NCBI GenBank assembly: GCA_023053575.1
Contig: JAKZAP010000006.1
Location: forward strand, 15,075,280-15,139,279
From: Branchinecta lynchi
Lineage: Eukaryota > Arthropoda > Branchiopoda > Anostraca > Branchinectidae
DNA length: 64,000 nt
Reading direction: 5' to 3'
Below, piece after piece: positions 11,444 to 23,285 of the stretch (position 1 is its first letter; each line of letters opens with the position of its first letter). The notes beneath the pieces are model-generated. The model was not told the origin of the DNA and did no database searches. It was given only the letters and a program-made list of their open reading frames with translations. The translations under genes were made by a program, and so were the position numbers.

Positions 11444-12337
11444 TTTTTGGGGATCCCAAGACGTAAGTGGAGGGATAACTATAACATCGCAAAAGTTGTC
11501 TGTCGAAGGGAACGAAATATTTTGATGAAACTTGGTGTGAGGATTCTTTGGGTCAAGTGTGAGGTCAAGTTTGGCTCTGTAGCCCTAGATTTAGGGGTGG
11601 GGGTTTCAAATTAAGAGGCAAAAGTTTTTTTTTTTAAGCTATTGAGGTAGTTGATTTAGGGGTAAGGAGAAATGCTGAATCCAATTATGAAAGTTATTTC
11701 TTGCCGGACACAAACTTTGTCGACCAATTTTCAGCTAAAGCAGTCCCTGCCCCTTTATTCTCAAACTGGTATAGATCTGCGCGTGGATGATGACGACATT
11801 CATTTGTTTATTCTATGAACGTCGGAGAGGTCTAGTGTAACCGACGGTCCAAGGGGTTGATATATAATGTTCAAACGAGGAAACATGTTGTTCAAGCGAG
11901 GATGTTGTTCAATGAGGATTCACTGGTAAAGTACAGGTCAAGCTCGTAGATGGGTCCTTTAGACCTACCTTTAGAGGCAGAGGAGGGGTTTCGAATTTAC
12001 GGTACAAACATGTATGTTTTATAGGCTAATAACATATTCATTGAAGGGGTAAGGAGGTCCGCTGAATCCATATCTAAACTTAGTTTTCTTGCTGGACAAA
12101 TGGTTCTTCACCAATTCGGCTGAAACTGGAAATTTGGTTAAAGCTGTTTGTTTGTTTCTGAAATTGATTAGAGATTCGGTACCGAGGCAAGGAGACATGC
12201 TGAATCCATTTTTGAACTTTACTTTAACAGTAAAAATATTCAAGGAATCTGACAAAGACTGACTAGCGAAGACATGACCTAATTGTTTGAATCAAATGTT
12301 AGATTTTTGGAATCCCATCGAAACCTTTGGTCTTGTT
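11444..12337 (+). mobile_element. Family A element A3
   Basis: The 5' end is TTTTTGGGGATCCCAAGACG followed by TAAGTGGAGGGATAAC. The core has the family motifs 'gtaaggagaaatgctgaatcc' and 'cttgccggac'. The 3' end has TTTTTGGAATCCCATCG and TTTGGTCTTGTT at 12304-12337. It is closely related to A2: both share the stretch with 'tgttcaaacgagg' and 'catgtatgttttata'. Confidence 0.82.
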
Positions 12338-13216
12338 ATGAAATGTGGTATCAGCACTGCTGAACATACGCAGTGCAGAGGGGGGATGGAAATTCATGGA
12401 CAAAAAAAAATTCAACGATTTACAGGAACTTGCTTTAAATTGCATTTGCAAATTATCCCGATGAGTAGTTTGCACGTAAGAATGGTGATCATTTCCGGAT
12501 TACAGCTTCAGGGACGCTCCAATCCTCTCATCGGCATCGCATGACGTTCTTTGTCAAACCCTTTGCTGAAACCCTCCTTTGGTGTCTTACTGGTCACAGT
12601 TGGCGGGCGTTCTGGAGTAACCGGCCAGCAAATCAAATTGACTGGAAGGATAATACCGGACTTGGCTTGGCAGGGTAAAGTTACCCGTCGTTAGCCCAAT
12701 GGCGCACGAGACTAAATGGGTATGTAAACCTTTTGGCAGATAACAACTGAACCTAAATAGTAAATGGCTGCAGAAATCGCTAGATATAACAATAGTCGTA
12801 TCTGCGACACAAAACCGCAAAAGGAAGAAAGGGTCTGGATTCTTTAAACCGTAGATACAGGGGGGAAAACTTTTGCAGATTCAGAAAATGCTCTTGATTC
12901 TTGCCGATGAAAACCTTGGCGGAACTGAATCAACTCGAGACATAATGTTACTGTTACTGTGCTGTGGTGTGGGACATGCCAAAAACTCTGGCCACAAATG
13001 CCCCATCGTCTCAATACCGCCAAAAAACAGTTGATTGCAAGCCATCACTGTCTTCTTCAAAATATAAAAGCTACCCAATCTTCACGTCAGTCGCAGGAAC
13101 TTGGACAGTTCCTTCAGGCAAGCCTGTCTCAACGCAGCATGCAGGTAAACATTCAAAGAATGGATCGCGATCTTTCGGGTTTTTTTTCATTCGTTTTCGA
13201 ATGCTTCTGGTCGTCC
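12338..13216. other. Unassigned region, no gene recognised
   Basis: Overlapping short frames occur at 12959-13308, without a defined domain. A cysteine/histidine-rich stretch near 12955-13010 was considered as a zinc knuckle and rejected. Confidence 0.4.
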
Positions 13217-14650
13217 TTTTTATGGCACTTGCCCTTCAGCCAAGTGCCATAGAGCGATCGCAATTTCTGTCCGTCCGTCGGTCTGTCGGTCGGTCCGGGT
13301 TTTGCTAGTTCGGGCACTTCCACATAAGCTAGGACGATGAAACTTAGCAGGCGTATCAGGGATCCCAAACGATTAAGTTGGAAATAGTAATTTCCTCCAT
13401 CCGAGTATCGTGGGGGGAGTGGAGGGAGGGGGAATCCGGAATCTTGAGGTATTTATAGCTTTTGAACAGGTGATCGGATAGCAATGAAATTTGATATTTG
13501 GTGAGATCTCGTGCCTCAGACGACCCACTTAAAATCCAGACAGGATCCGGTGACTTTGGGTAGAGTTGGAGTCAGGCCCGTCTCCAGGAATTTATTTCGG
13601 GAGGGGGGGGGGGGTGCTTTTCGGGGGGGAGACAAAAAAGTAAAAACAAAACATAGATCAGAGGGAAAAGCCTATACAAATGATTATATATGTATGTTGT
13701 TGTTTTTTTTTTTGTCAAGGGGAGGTCAACCCCCTAACCCCCCCCCCCCCCGGATACGGCCTTGGTTGGAGGGGGGAACCGAAAATCTTGGAAAACACTT
13801 AGAGTGGAGGGATTGGGACGAAACTTGGTAGGAAGAACAATCACAAGTCCTAGATACACCGTTGACATAACCGGACAGGATTCGGACACTGTTGGGGAGT
13901 TGGGGGGGGGGGGGGGGGGGTCTAAGTTTCTACAAGTCACCATGTCTACGATTGAAAAGGACAAAGTTCAACTGGCTGCAAAGTCAACTTAGTCCCTACT
14001 TCCGATATTCTGTTTTTTTGTGTTCAACGCTGAGGGATAACCATGTGATTACAGATTATTCCATCAGTTCAGAAAAATATTCTTCATGGATTGACCATTT
14101 TAAAAACCTCGATGGGTTGGCAAATGCTGCATTTAACCGTTAGCGAAGAAACAAAATCGGTACTAGGACGATGAAATTTGGTCGGCATATCAGGGACCCG
14201 AAAAGACTACCTTGAGAATAGTCGTTTCCCCGATCCGACCATCGTGGGGGGACTGGAGGGATGGGGAATCCAGAATCTGGTGGTATGCATAACTATTGAA
14301 CGGGTGAACGGATTTGAATGAAACTTGGCAAGTGGAAAGAGCTATCGTTTCAGGTGTCCCACGAAGTCCGGACCGAATCCGATACTTGTGTGGGGAGTTG
14401 GAGGGGGGCACCGGATATCTCGCGAAACGTTTAGAGTAGAGGGACCGGAATATTATTTGGTAGGAAAACCAAACATAAGCCCTAGACACTTTCTTGACAG
14501 AAATAGATCTTATCGGGGTTATTTGGGGGGAGTTGGAGGTGTCGCGGAATTCCGGTGATCGCGAGTTATGACACTTCCAGATGTGCCAAGGACGACAAAA
14601 CTTGGCGGGCATATTACTGACCCGAATATGACCCGACCAAATAGACTTAA
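13217..14650 (+). mobile_element. Family B element B4, with nested insertions
   Basis: The 5' head has TTTTTATGGCACTTG, a short loop, CAAGTGCCATAGAGCGATCG, then the GTCCGTCCGTCGGTC simple repeat. Core monomers follow. The element is interrupted by a hAT-like MITE (13573-13764) and cut at 14651 by a foldback element. The 3' hairpin was not found in a recognisable form. Confidence 0.75.
13573..13764 (-). mobile_element. hAT-like MITE, second copy
   Basis: It is the same family as 7185-7385 in opposite orientation: it begins CAGGCCCGTCTCCAGGA and ends with the complement of CAAGGCCGTATCC. Flanks 13565-13572 (GTTGGAGT) and 13765-13772 (GTTGGAGG) agree at 7 of 8 positions. It interrupts family B copy B4. 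Confidence 0.85.
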
Positions 14651-15147
14651 GGTCTTTTTCCGCGACATAATTGTGGGCCACACACTTCTCTGTGTTTGTC
14701 GCGGAAACATGATTGTGTGCCACACGGTCGAGCCACGAGTTGAAACTCGCGGAAACACCGTTTTGTCTATTTTTTGGGCGGAAATTTCAAATATCTGAAA
14801 ATAAAAATAAAATTCATGTAAAATCTCAATAAATAGAACTCCAGGCTTATTTCCTTACCATTGTGTGCAAAAGGGATCCTCAGTTTTAAGTCTATATGCT
14901 TGAAAAAGTAGTTACCTTTATTGCTTAGATACTATTTTGCTGCCTTATTTGAATTCCCGCTAGAATCGAGCCACAAAATCGACAATCACCTCGCCAGTTG
15001 TTTGTGGAATTATAGCCACAAAGCGAGCCACGAAAAATCTTGTTGGTCGCGGAAACACAGTTGTGGGCCTTACAAAACACCGCGGAAACACTCTTTTCGA
15101 GCCACAACCGACCCACAAACTGTTTGTGGGAGCACGGAAAAACACCT
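14651..15147. mobile_element. Foldback element with GGTSTTTTTCCG ends
   Basis: The left end GGTCTTTTTCCGCG and the right end (as complement) AGGTGTTTTTCCGTG are inverted. The flanks read TTAA on both sides (14647-14650 and 15148-15151), a possible target duplication. Inside, 'gccaca', 'cgcggaaacac' and 'tgtgggcc' motifs recur in both orientations, giving long degenerate inverted repeats. There is no transposase. Confidence 0.7.
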
Positions 15148-15510
15148 TTAAGAACCCGACACGTTTGAACTTGGTACTTGCACTGGTTCATGAGTTATGA
15201 GCTCCACAAAATACGGTGAAAACCGAAAACCGGAAACCGAAAGCTGCTGCAGCGCTCGCAATAGTGGATTGTTCAAGGAACACTCCACTAAAAACGCTTC
15301 AAGCCTTAGAACACGGAACTCGTGTGCGCACTGGATGCGCTCCGTAAAAAAGACTTGTGACAAACACGGGTTGAGAATCGCGAGCCTGAAAACGCAACTC
15401 AGGCCCCCCACAGTGCACCAGAGGGCACTTAAATAAGCTGTTCAAACGGTCTCCCAATCCAGGGCCAGAAAAGTCTCTACACCAAACTCGACAAAAACAG
15501 AGTTGTCAAC
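15148..15510. other. Unassigned; one 79-codon open frame
   Basis: Frame 15197-15436 (+) is open for 79 codons. I do not recognise the product. It may be a decayed retroelement fragment or chance. Confidence 0.3.
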
Positions 15511-15784
15511 CAGTCAACCACAAACCCCCTGAATTTCGGATACCCTATGCCAAATGCTGGATATGTTTAGCGTTGGGAATACCCATGCCTAACACTGGAT
15601 ACACTATGCCAGGTACTTACACTTGTAACCCAGTGAAATACTGATGATTTCAGTGAAGCTAAAAAAACAACCAATCAGAAATCCTGTACACTGAGGTAGG
15701 TCAGAACAGGGATCCAGCGTTTGGCATAGGACAACCGGTGTTAGGCATAGGGAATTGAAAAATCAGAGATTTGTGGTATACTGT
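15511..15784 (+). mobile_element. Palindromic MITE, family I, complete copy
   Basis: The left arm runs CAGTCAACCACAAACCCCC, then 'ctatgccaaatgctgga'. It is matched in reverse by the right arm 'tccagcgtttggcatagg', then 'ggaattgaaaaatcagagatttgtgg' and ATACTG. The arms are about 80 bp long. It is non-coding. Confidence 0.7.
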
Positions 15785-17029
15785 TGTCAGCTGTTGTCAA
15801 CCCCTGGAATGAACTCTCAGAAGCAACAGTCTCAGCCCCACTCCTGAAGCATTCAAGAAGGCACTGGGAAAAGAGTCGGTCAGTCCAAAGATAGGACGTA
15901 GGATTGTGACATCTCATCCTGCTCATACCTGCTACGAGATACCACAGATTCCAACCAGGAGGAGAGTCGATAGAGCTTCAGATCTTAATTTGCTCAGAAG
16001 TGCAAATTAAGGTAATTAAGGTTGAATGATTGAACGGTTGAAAGGGGTATGTTGAATCTAATCAGAAGCATTTTGCTGCGTCGTTTCAGCGAGAGCAAAT
16101 TTTTTTCCTGGTATCAGTAGTTTATTTTGGCCTCGCCGAGGTCCCGGGCACTCATTTTAGTCAAGGACAATCCGAGTTGTTTAAAGGAATTGTTAGTCGT
16201 AACCCCATTAGGTCGGAGACATGATTCTCAATTTCTGAAATGAAGGGTCTGGACTGGCAGCAACTCGTCTTGTTTTAAAATCTGTTTTACTCTAATGTGA
16301 TTTGTATCTGTCTCACTTAGGTCTTTCAGAGTTTAGCCTGTCAAAATTACTATAGGTTAGTTGTTAAAATGAAGTCTGACTGGATAGCATGTATTTACTT
16401 TATAAACCAATAGTGAGAGACAAGGTTATTTGCATATATGGATTGTGGGAAACTTTGACTACAAAAGGAAAACAAGGCATGACATTTTTTAAACACAATG
16501 ATAGGCCATCAGGATTCCAATGACAGGAGCCCCGCGAAACCGTTTCGAAGCAAGTGTATCCAGGACAGTGAAAAAATTTTGATTACGAAGCGTGGGTACA
16601 ACGCTTGACAAGGACAAGGAATATTCTGATATAAGCCCGAAATTTGTTTCCAAGACCAGAAGTATGGTTCTGCACATAATGGAATAGATCATTCAAGTTG
16701 GTAGGTGCTACCATGCTAATTAATAGCCTATACTGCAATAGGGAGAGAGATATTGGCGAAGACTAAAAGTTTGCTACATGCGTAAATCGTGAACAAATCT
16801 ACTTTGTGTCTACTTTATTTTGGATGGCCACTATTTTGCCACTTTTTTCGATGGTTCTTGCCACTTTTTTCGATGGACATATTTGTGATTTTATATAGGT
16901 TTTGCTTTTCACTGGGATCTCTAAAAAAAGGCTCTGCTCTTCAGAATTTCACAAATTTTCGACAGTGGTGCATTTCATGATACTATCTGGAAGAACCTGG
17001 GAAGAACGCTGTGTCATTTATTTGGTGAT
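15785..17029. other. Unassigned region, no gene recognised
   Basis: Short frames at 16489-16692 (-) and 16789-16980 (+) have no recognisable domain. No repeat of the main families was seen. Confidence 0.4.
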
Positions 17030-17246
17030 TAGGCTTCGAAATTCTGGGAACCCTGACATACCTTACAGTTGAGTTCTGATTGGTTGATTTCTGAGCTTCA
17101 CTCAAATCATCAATATTTTATTGGGTCCCAGTATCCAGCATTAGCATAGTGTATCCAGTGTTAGGCATATGGTGGGATATGCCAAACACTAGACATACCC
17201 AGCGTTTGGCATAGGCTTTACCAAAATCAGGGGTTTGTGGTAGACT
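17030..17246 (-). mobile_element. Family I MITE, partial inverted copy
   Basis: On the - strand it repeats the left two thirds of the 15511-15784 element: CCAGTCTACCACAAACCCC, 'cctatgccaaacgctggg', 'atgcctaacactggatacactatgc', then 'gtgaagctcagaaatcaaccaatcagaa'. The second arm is missing or eroded. Confidence 0.65.
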
Positions 17247-17662
17247 GGACTGTAGCAGCCTATCTAGATATGTGAAGTCAAGCAACACAAATTTTGTCCA
17301 TCACTATTGCTATATTCCATACCACACATGAAAATTTGTCTGCACATTTTGGAACCCCAACCCTAGAATGGTAGTTACACCTGTGGTGTAATTACTATGC
17401 AACCTCACTGTGGTGTAAATACATACTGTACACTTAGTTTCATGATAGAAGCGCGAGCATGTTACTTACAGCATGTACTTTTCTCGTAATGTGGAAAAAA
17501 AGACTGTTCCAGCGCTGTTTGAAATTTCTAACGTCCCTTCAGTTAGGTGGGAGAAAGCATTTCTTTTATTTTAAATTACGCTCAGTTCTTAGCATCACTA
17601 GAGAGCCATCTAGCAAATACCGGGCAACAGCTAGTTTTAGTTGGTGTCGCGACGCAGCAGGC
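17247..17662. other. Unassigned; no gene recognised
   Basis: A frame from 17459 runs into the downstream duplication. It shows no recognisable domain. Confidence 0.35.
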
Positions 17663-18329
17663 AGGGGACAGCAGGAGTGTCTGGATTTGCGCACAATAGA
17701 CGCACAAAATTTTTGGCATTTAGTAGGAAGTACATATAAAAATTCAAGTAAGATTTGTTTTCTTTTGTCTGTTTTGACTTTTGACAGTCAATTTGGTCTG
17801 TGGATTTCGTGGAGAAGGAAATACAGAGCAGATACAGAGAGCTTGGAGTAGCCTAGGCTTCTGGTGCACCTGAACTGAAGAATAAGTAGGTTACCTACTG
17901 CAGGTTAGCCATTGGTCAGGTTAGCCAACTGTTGCTTAATAAAATAAGCATACCCACTAGTTATTAAGCAATGGCTTGAAATGGAAAAGTCCGCTAGGGG
18001 ACAGCAGGAGTGTCTGGATTTGCGCACAATAGACGCACAAAATTTTTGGCATTTAGTAGGAAGTACATATAAAAATTCAAGTAAGATTTGTTTTCTTTTG
18101 TCTGTTTTGACTTTTGACAGTCAATTTGGTCTGTGGATTTCGTGGAGAAGGAAATACAGAGCAGATACAGAGAGCTTGGAGTAGCCTAGGCTTCTGGTGC
18201 ACCTGAACTGAAGAATAAGTAGGTTACCTACTGCAGGTTAGCCATTGGTCAGGTTAGCCAACTGTTGCTTAATAAAATAAGCATACCCACTATTTTATTA
18301 AGCAATGGCTTGAAATGGAAAAGTCCGCT
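17663..18329 (+). repeat. Near-perfect 333-bp tandem duplication
   Basis: Unit 17663-17995 and unit 17996-18329 are almost identical ('aggggacagcaggagtgtctgg' to 'aagtccgcta'). I saw one small difference: CCCACTAGTTATTAAGC against CCCACTATTTTATTAAGC. The same 60-residue frame is therefore present in both. It is either a very recent duplication or an assembly artefact. No function was recognised. Confidence 0.9.
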
Positions 18330-18605
18330 ACAATAGTTACATTTTTGATCTGAATTCTCATTGGCGATTATCCTATTTTGTGTTTTTGGATTATTCAGAT
18401 GAAGTAAATTCTCCTTTTCTTGCATTTTTGTCAGAATTGAGAATGGGGAAGCTGCTCTGATGGTGAATTCTCTAATCTCCTCTCTCCATTCTCCTCCCTG
18501 ATTGGTCAACAGAGTGCGGGTGCTCAATAGGCCTATGCCAGCCTTACGTAGGTGTCAGTAGCTGTCAAATTAGTGTTTTTTTGTTAAAAGCAAAAATGGA
18601 GAAGC

Positions 18606-18912
18606 CAGAGGAGCACAATTGGTAATTTGTACCTCCCAGTACCTCCTCCAAATAAAATGATAGTTTTTAAAAAAAGTCAACCGATTTTGAGAAAAAATTA
18701 CTGTTTTGACAAAAAATCCAATGATTGTCAGAAAAACTGACTGTTTGACAAAAATTCATTGATTTTCAGAAAATGGGACTATTTTCATTAAAGAAATCAA
18801 CTGTTTTGACAAAAAATCGCAGTGCTTCATGCAGACTTGGTTATTTTTTAACGACTGGCCAACAACACTGGGGGGTATCCTCCCCCCCCCCCCCTCAGTC
18901 GTGACGCCCCTG
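18606..18912. mobile_element. hAT-like non-autonomous element (CAGAGG...CCCCTG)
   Basis: It starts CAGAGGAGCACAATTGG and ends TCGTGACGCCCCTG. These are the same termini and the same interior style (repeated 'ttttgacaaaaaatc' stretches, a C-run near the right end) as copies at 25895, 40233 and 56237. No clear 8-bp duplication remains. Confidence 0.6.
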
Positions 18913-20199
18913 CAAGGACCACACGTGGCACATGAAAATACATCCATCCTGGCAGAATTAATTAATATCAAATGTCATCGACTTACTTCTATTTGTTTTT
19001 AAAGTGCCATATACCGATAGCAATTCCATTTGCCGGTCTGTCCATTATTTCTTTCACACTTTTTCGACTTAGGGTACTCCCAGATGTGCTAGGACGATGA
19101 AACTTGGCAGGCAAATCAGGGACCCAACCAAACTGGAAATAATCAGTTTCCCAATTGTACCATCTGCCTGGGAGTGGAGGGTGGGGAACCTGGAAAATTG
19201 AAGGCTGTTTGTCACACTTGGGAGGCATTTCAGTGACCCGATCAAGCTAACTTGGAAATAATTAGTTTCTCGATCCGACCATCCGGGGGGGGGGGGGTGG
19301 AATTCGGAAAATTCAGTAGTGTGTAACTTTCGAATAGGTGGTCGGATTGGAATGAAGTTAGGTGGTCAGATTGGAATGAAGTTCTGTGGTCGGATTGGAA
19401 TGAAGTTGCGGGGAAGACCGGAAATCTTGAAGAAGGGTTGGAATGGAGGGATCGGAGTGAAACTTGCTGGGAAGAACAAGCATCTGCTCTAGATAAATCA
19501 TTTACACAATTGGACTGGATCCGGACATTTAGGGGGGGGGGCCTGGAATTACAGTGATGGCGTTTAGGGTGATTTTCACTTAGAAACTTGGCAGGCATAG
19601 CAGGGACCAAACTGACTTGGAAATACAAATTTCTCGTTCCGATAATCGTGGGGAGAGTGGAGGGAGGGGGAACTCGGAATATTGAGTCATGCATAACTTT
19701 GGAACGGGTGATCGGATTCGAGTGAAATTTAGTAATTAACATTTGACATGTCTCTGGTGATCTTTTTCATGTCCGGACAGGATCCGACAATAATTGGGGG
19801 GGGGGGATACGTTACCGGCCTAGACTGGAGAGATCGGGATGGAACTTTGTGGGAATAACAAATGATGCTCTGGTTAAATCATTTACAGATCCGGATTGGT
19901 TCCTGACACTGTGGGGGGAGTTGGGGTTCGGAATTTTGGTGATCGCGAATTAAGGTACTTCCAGATGTGCTAGGACGATGAAACTTGGCTGGAATATTAG
20001 AGATACAACAAGATTGGCTTAGAAATCGTCATTTTCCAAATCCGACTATTCCTTAAAGTACGAATCTCGACCGCAAACATAATGTACATGTTCATGATCC
20101 CATGAGCCCATTATCATTTTTGCCTCAAGGGGTTTTGCTTACAAATGAAGTTCTGGCTCCCTTAAAGTGCGCCTTACCTTAGGCGTTAGTTCCTCCTGC

Positions 20200-21960
20200 A
20201 CCTCCAGAGGCGCTTAGGGCATCCGAGAAGAGCCGCCAGTCGTCTCTCATAAGGCCGCTTGGGCTGGATAGACGCGTTGATATTGTGGAGATCCGACTGG
20301 TAGATACGGCAAAGAGTGTTCTTCGGTCGACCTCTTCGTCTGGATGCTACTGGAGGATAGCGTTGGGGAGTTTGGTGCTTCCCATCCTGATTGTATGGCC
20401 TAGATATCTCCAGTGTCGGATCTTGATGACTTCAGTAATAAGGGGTTGTACTGTCATCTGGCGAATCGCCAGGTTTGTGACCTTTTCTGTCCAGTGTATG
20501 TTTAAGATCCGCCTAAGGCAGGTGTTTTCATAGGCTAGAAGACGTTTCTCCCTCTTTGTGAGGAAGTCCTAGAGCTTTTGTTTGCAGGTCTCCATTAGGC
20601 TGATGTCATCGGCAACGTCTAAGTCTCTTACTTTTCTGCCATCCCCGATGTCAATGCCGTATCCTTCACATCTTCTTAGAACGTAGTCGAGGATCAGGAC
20701 GAACAGCAGCGGAGACAGAACGCACCCTTGCTTCACGCCCGTCATAATTCGGAAGGATCAGGTGCTGCCGTCGCGGGTACGAACACAGCATTCCGTGTCT
20801 TCGTAAAAGGTTGCTATTAGGCTTACGAGTTTGTCCGGTACCGGAGCACTCTCCAGAGTGTAGGACGGTCGATGGAGTCAAAGGCTTTTTCGAAGTCTAT
20901 GAAGACGAGATAGAGCTTTTTCCTCCATTGGTTGCACTCTTCTAGCAGCATTCTTAGCACGAATAGGAGATCCGCACATGAACGGTTTGGGCGGAAGCCA
21001 TGCTGTTCTTTGCGGAGGTGTTTGTCGACTGCTGGCTGTATGCGGTTCAGCAAGATGGTGGCTAGGAGCTTGCCAGGAATGAAGAGCGGACTGATCACTT
21101 GCCAGTTTTCACACTTAGTGGAATGGCCCTTTTTAAAGATTTTGATTAGAGTACTCCTTGTCCACTGACGGGAGACCTTTTCGGTTTCCCATATCAGGTT
21201 AAAGAGTGTCATCGAAACTGATAGGCAGGCGGTTACAGACCACTTCAGCATCTCAGATGCGATACGGTCTTCTCCGGGCGACTTGCCGTTTTTTAGCTTC
21301 TTTAGGGCACTAGTGATTTCGGCTGGAGAGGGTGGGTCAGAGCTTACTGCCAGCCTGATGAAAGGCTCATCTGGAATATCCGGTTGTTCCGTTGATGCCG
21401 GTCGATTAAGCAGGCTTTCAAAGTGGGTGGCCCAAACTTCGCCGGTCTTTTCGGGGTCAGTGATTAGCCGGCAGCTCGGATCCCTTACAGGTCCGTCCAC
21501 GCAAGGCCGCTTTCCGATGATCTCGTTCGTGTTTCTGTAGACAGCTCTTGAGTCACCTCTTTTTGATGCCTCTTCTGCCATCTGAGCTTTCATCCTATAA
21601 AATGACGCTTGTCCCTACGGGCGCTTTTCTTCACAAGTTTGTTCCGTTTCTTGTACTCGTGCTCAAGAAAGAAGGCCTTCGCCTGATTCGATGCCATCAG
21701 TTGCTGCCTTATTTGTTGTCTCTCGCTAATGAGCCTCCATGTCTCGTCTGAGATCCATTGGTCTTTCGGTAGAGCCTTATAGCCGAGGGTCTCTTCGGCA
21801 GCTTCTTTATATGTTTCATTGATGACCTCCCACAGGGCCTCCTGGTGGCCGCTGTCATCCAGGTTCTGGAGTTCCTCAAATCTGTTAGAAACGGCCATTG
21901 TGAAGATTTGTCGTGATTCAGGGTGCTATAGTTTCTCGCAGTCGTAAGGTGGTTTAGCAT
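20200..21960 (-). pseudogene. LINE reverse transcriptase and C-terminal region
   Basis: The longest open piece (20823-21593, 256 codons) holds the RT fingers and palm: KNGKSPGEDRIASEML, then NWQVISPLFIPGKLLA, then GFRPNRSCADLLFVLR and the motif-A segment FIDFEKAFDSIDR. After a frame change near 20820, motif B (GVKQGCVLSPLLF) and motif C follow. Motif C reads VADD where RTs normally have (Y/F)xDD, so a catalytic-box position is changed. The tail RRILNIHWTEKVTNLAIRQ lies near 20440-20510. An upstream piece (21590-21898) is the linker between the endonuclease and RT. The enzyme would copy LINE RNA by target-primed reverse transcription; this copy is broken by stops and frameshifts. Confidence 0.85.
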
Positions 21961-22029
21961 TCGGCTGTTTCCGTGTTGGGGCTTCTAACTTGACTACCAC
22001 CTTCGCTGTTATTAGGTTGTGATCCTAGA

Positions 22030-22700
22030 AAACGTCTGCTCCCCTGAAAGCACGAACATCTTGTAGGGATGTACCGATGTACGCCACCTTCTGCTGATCA
22101 GAAAATGGTCGATTTGATTCCTTGTGCGTCGGTCTGGGGATGTCTACGAATACTTATGCACATTCTTGTGGGCAAATAAGGTCCATCCTATTAACATTTC
22201 GCTGGTCAGAGCAAAGTCGATGAGCATTTCGCCGTTTTCGTTCCGCTCTCCTAGGCCATGGGGTTCCAAGACTGGGGGACAGTCCCACTTTCGCATTTAG
22301 GTCTCCTGCGATGCAAAGTATATCATGACGTGGGACATCCTTTACGACCGCACTGAGTTCTTCATAGAACTGGCTTTTCGTCTCATCTGATGCATCGTTT
22401 GTTGGGGCGTAGCAAGCAACTATGGCCATTTGACGTGATGTCCGTTTAGTCTTGCGGTGGCTATTCTAGGGCTAACAGGCGTCCATGATACCAGTTTTCT
22501 GGCTGCTGTTTTTGAAAGAACTATGGCCACTCCTTACTCACGTTTTTTCTCAGAGCAGCTGAAGATGATGGTAGAGCCTCCTGGCAGAGTTTCTTTCCCA
22601 CAGCCAAGCCACCTCACGTCGGACATGGTTAGTGCATCGAGCCTGTACTTGGCCATTTCTTTTTCGACCTTTCTGCTTTTGACATTTGGCCCATTGTGCG
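22030..22700 (-). pseudogene. LINE apurinic/apyrimidinic endonuclease
   Basis: An open piece at 22154-22429 contains CYAPTNDASDETK and the GDLNAKVG metal-site segment typical of AP-type LINE endonucleases. Upstream, in other frames, lie DVRWLGCGKETLPGGS-like and SWTPVSPRIATARLNG-like stretches. Downstream (22030-22110) lies the QIDHFLIS then RGADV stretch, where an internal stop replaces the expected SDH. The domain would nick target DNA. Frameshifts and stops disable this copy. Confidence 0.82.
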
Positions 22701-23285
22701 CACATTCCATAACCCTATCCTAAGTGGCGTTTTCGTGTCCAAAATCGTGTCCGGGAAGGGAATGTAGGGGTCGTTATGGAGATCAGTCCGTTTTTGTTTT
22801 CTTTCTGGATGTTTCAGTTGCGTTCTTTTTTCCCCAGGGAGTTTACACTCTGGGTCTCAGCTGTGGGGTGCAAACCCACAGCCTAACCCTCCTCGCTTTA
22901 CCCAGGCTTGGGAATGGCTGTCCTCCGGCAGACGCCGGAGTTATATGCGGGGTTCAAGTGCGCATCTTAATCGAAAAGTGAAAAAAAATACTTTTGACCA
23001 AACGGTATATGCTAATGATCTCCAAGGGCTTGTTAGCGTTTTTGCCTCAAGGATTTTGCTTACAGATGAATTCTAGCGCCTTTAAAGTGTGCATCATTAC
23101 GGCTAAGTTAAAAAATAAAATACTTTTTACCAAACGATACATTCTCCTGATTTCAAAGTCCATGATCGTTCTTATCTCAAAGGTCTTGATTAAGAATGAA
23201 CAGAACAAACCCACGAAAAGGCAAACTCTAAATTTCATCTTGTTAACCACCCTTGCAAGTGCCATATGAGCTACTAGCTCTTGTT

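Larger units (their letters stand above)
20173..22956 (-). mobile_element. RTE-like non-LTR retrotransposon, decayed
   Basis: On the - strand it reads, in order, a short 5' leader, an apurinic endonuclease, a reverse transcriptase and a C-terminal tail. It is flanked by AGTGCGC at 20166-20172 and 22957-22963, consistent with a target-site duplication in family B copy B5. The 3' end lacks a long poly-A and finishes 'cgcctaaggtaagg', as expected for RTE-type elements. Several frame breaks make it inactive. The clade call rests on the order of domains and the style of motifs, not on an alignment. Confidence 0.85.
18996..23285 (+). mobile_element. Family B element B5, interrupted by the RTE-like LINE
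   Basis: The 5' head (TTTTTAAAGTGCCATATACCG) is at 18996. The G-rich monomer core runs to ~20040, followed by the second array. LINE sequence occupies 20173-22956. The second array resumes at 22957 ('gtgcgcatcttaatcgaaaagtg') and ends in the 3' hairpin GCAAGTGCCATATGAGC...AGCTCTTGTT at 23252-23285. Confidence 0.8.

Noticed and set aside
12955..13010. A CCGVGHAKNSGHKCP-like zinc-knuckle stretch
   Set aside because: The first two cysteines are adjacent rather than separated by two residues, the frame is short and no gag or transposase context is present.
17459..17851. A 130-codon frame possibly encoding a small protein
   Set aside because: About half lies in the 333-bp duplication and repeats at 17981-18184. 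There is no recognisable domain and splice-like signals break it.
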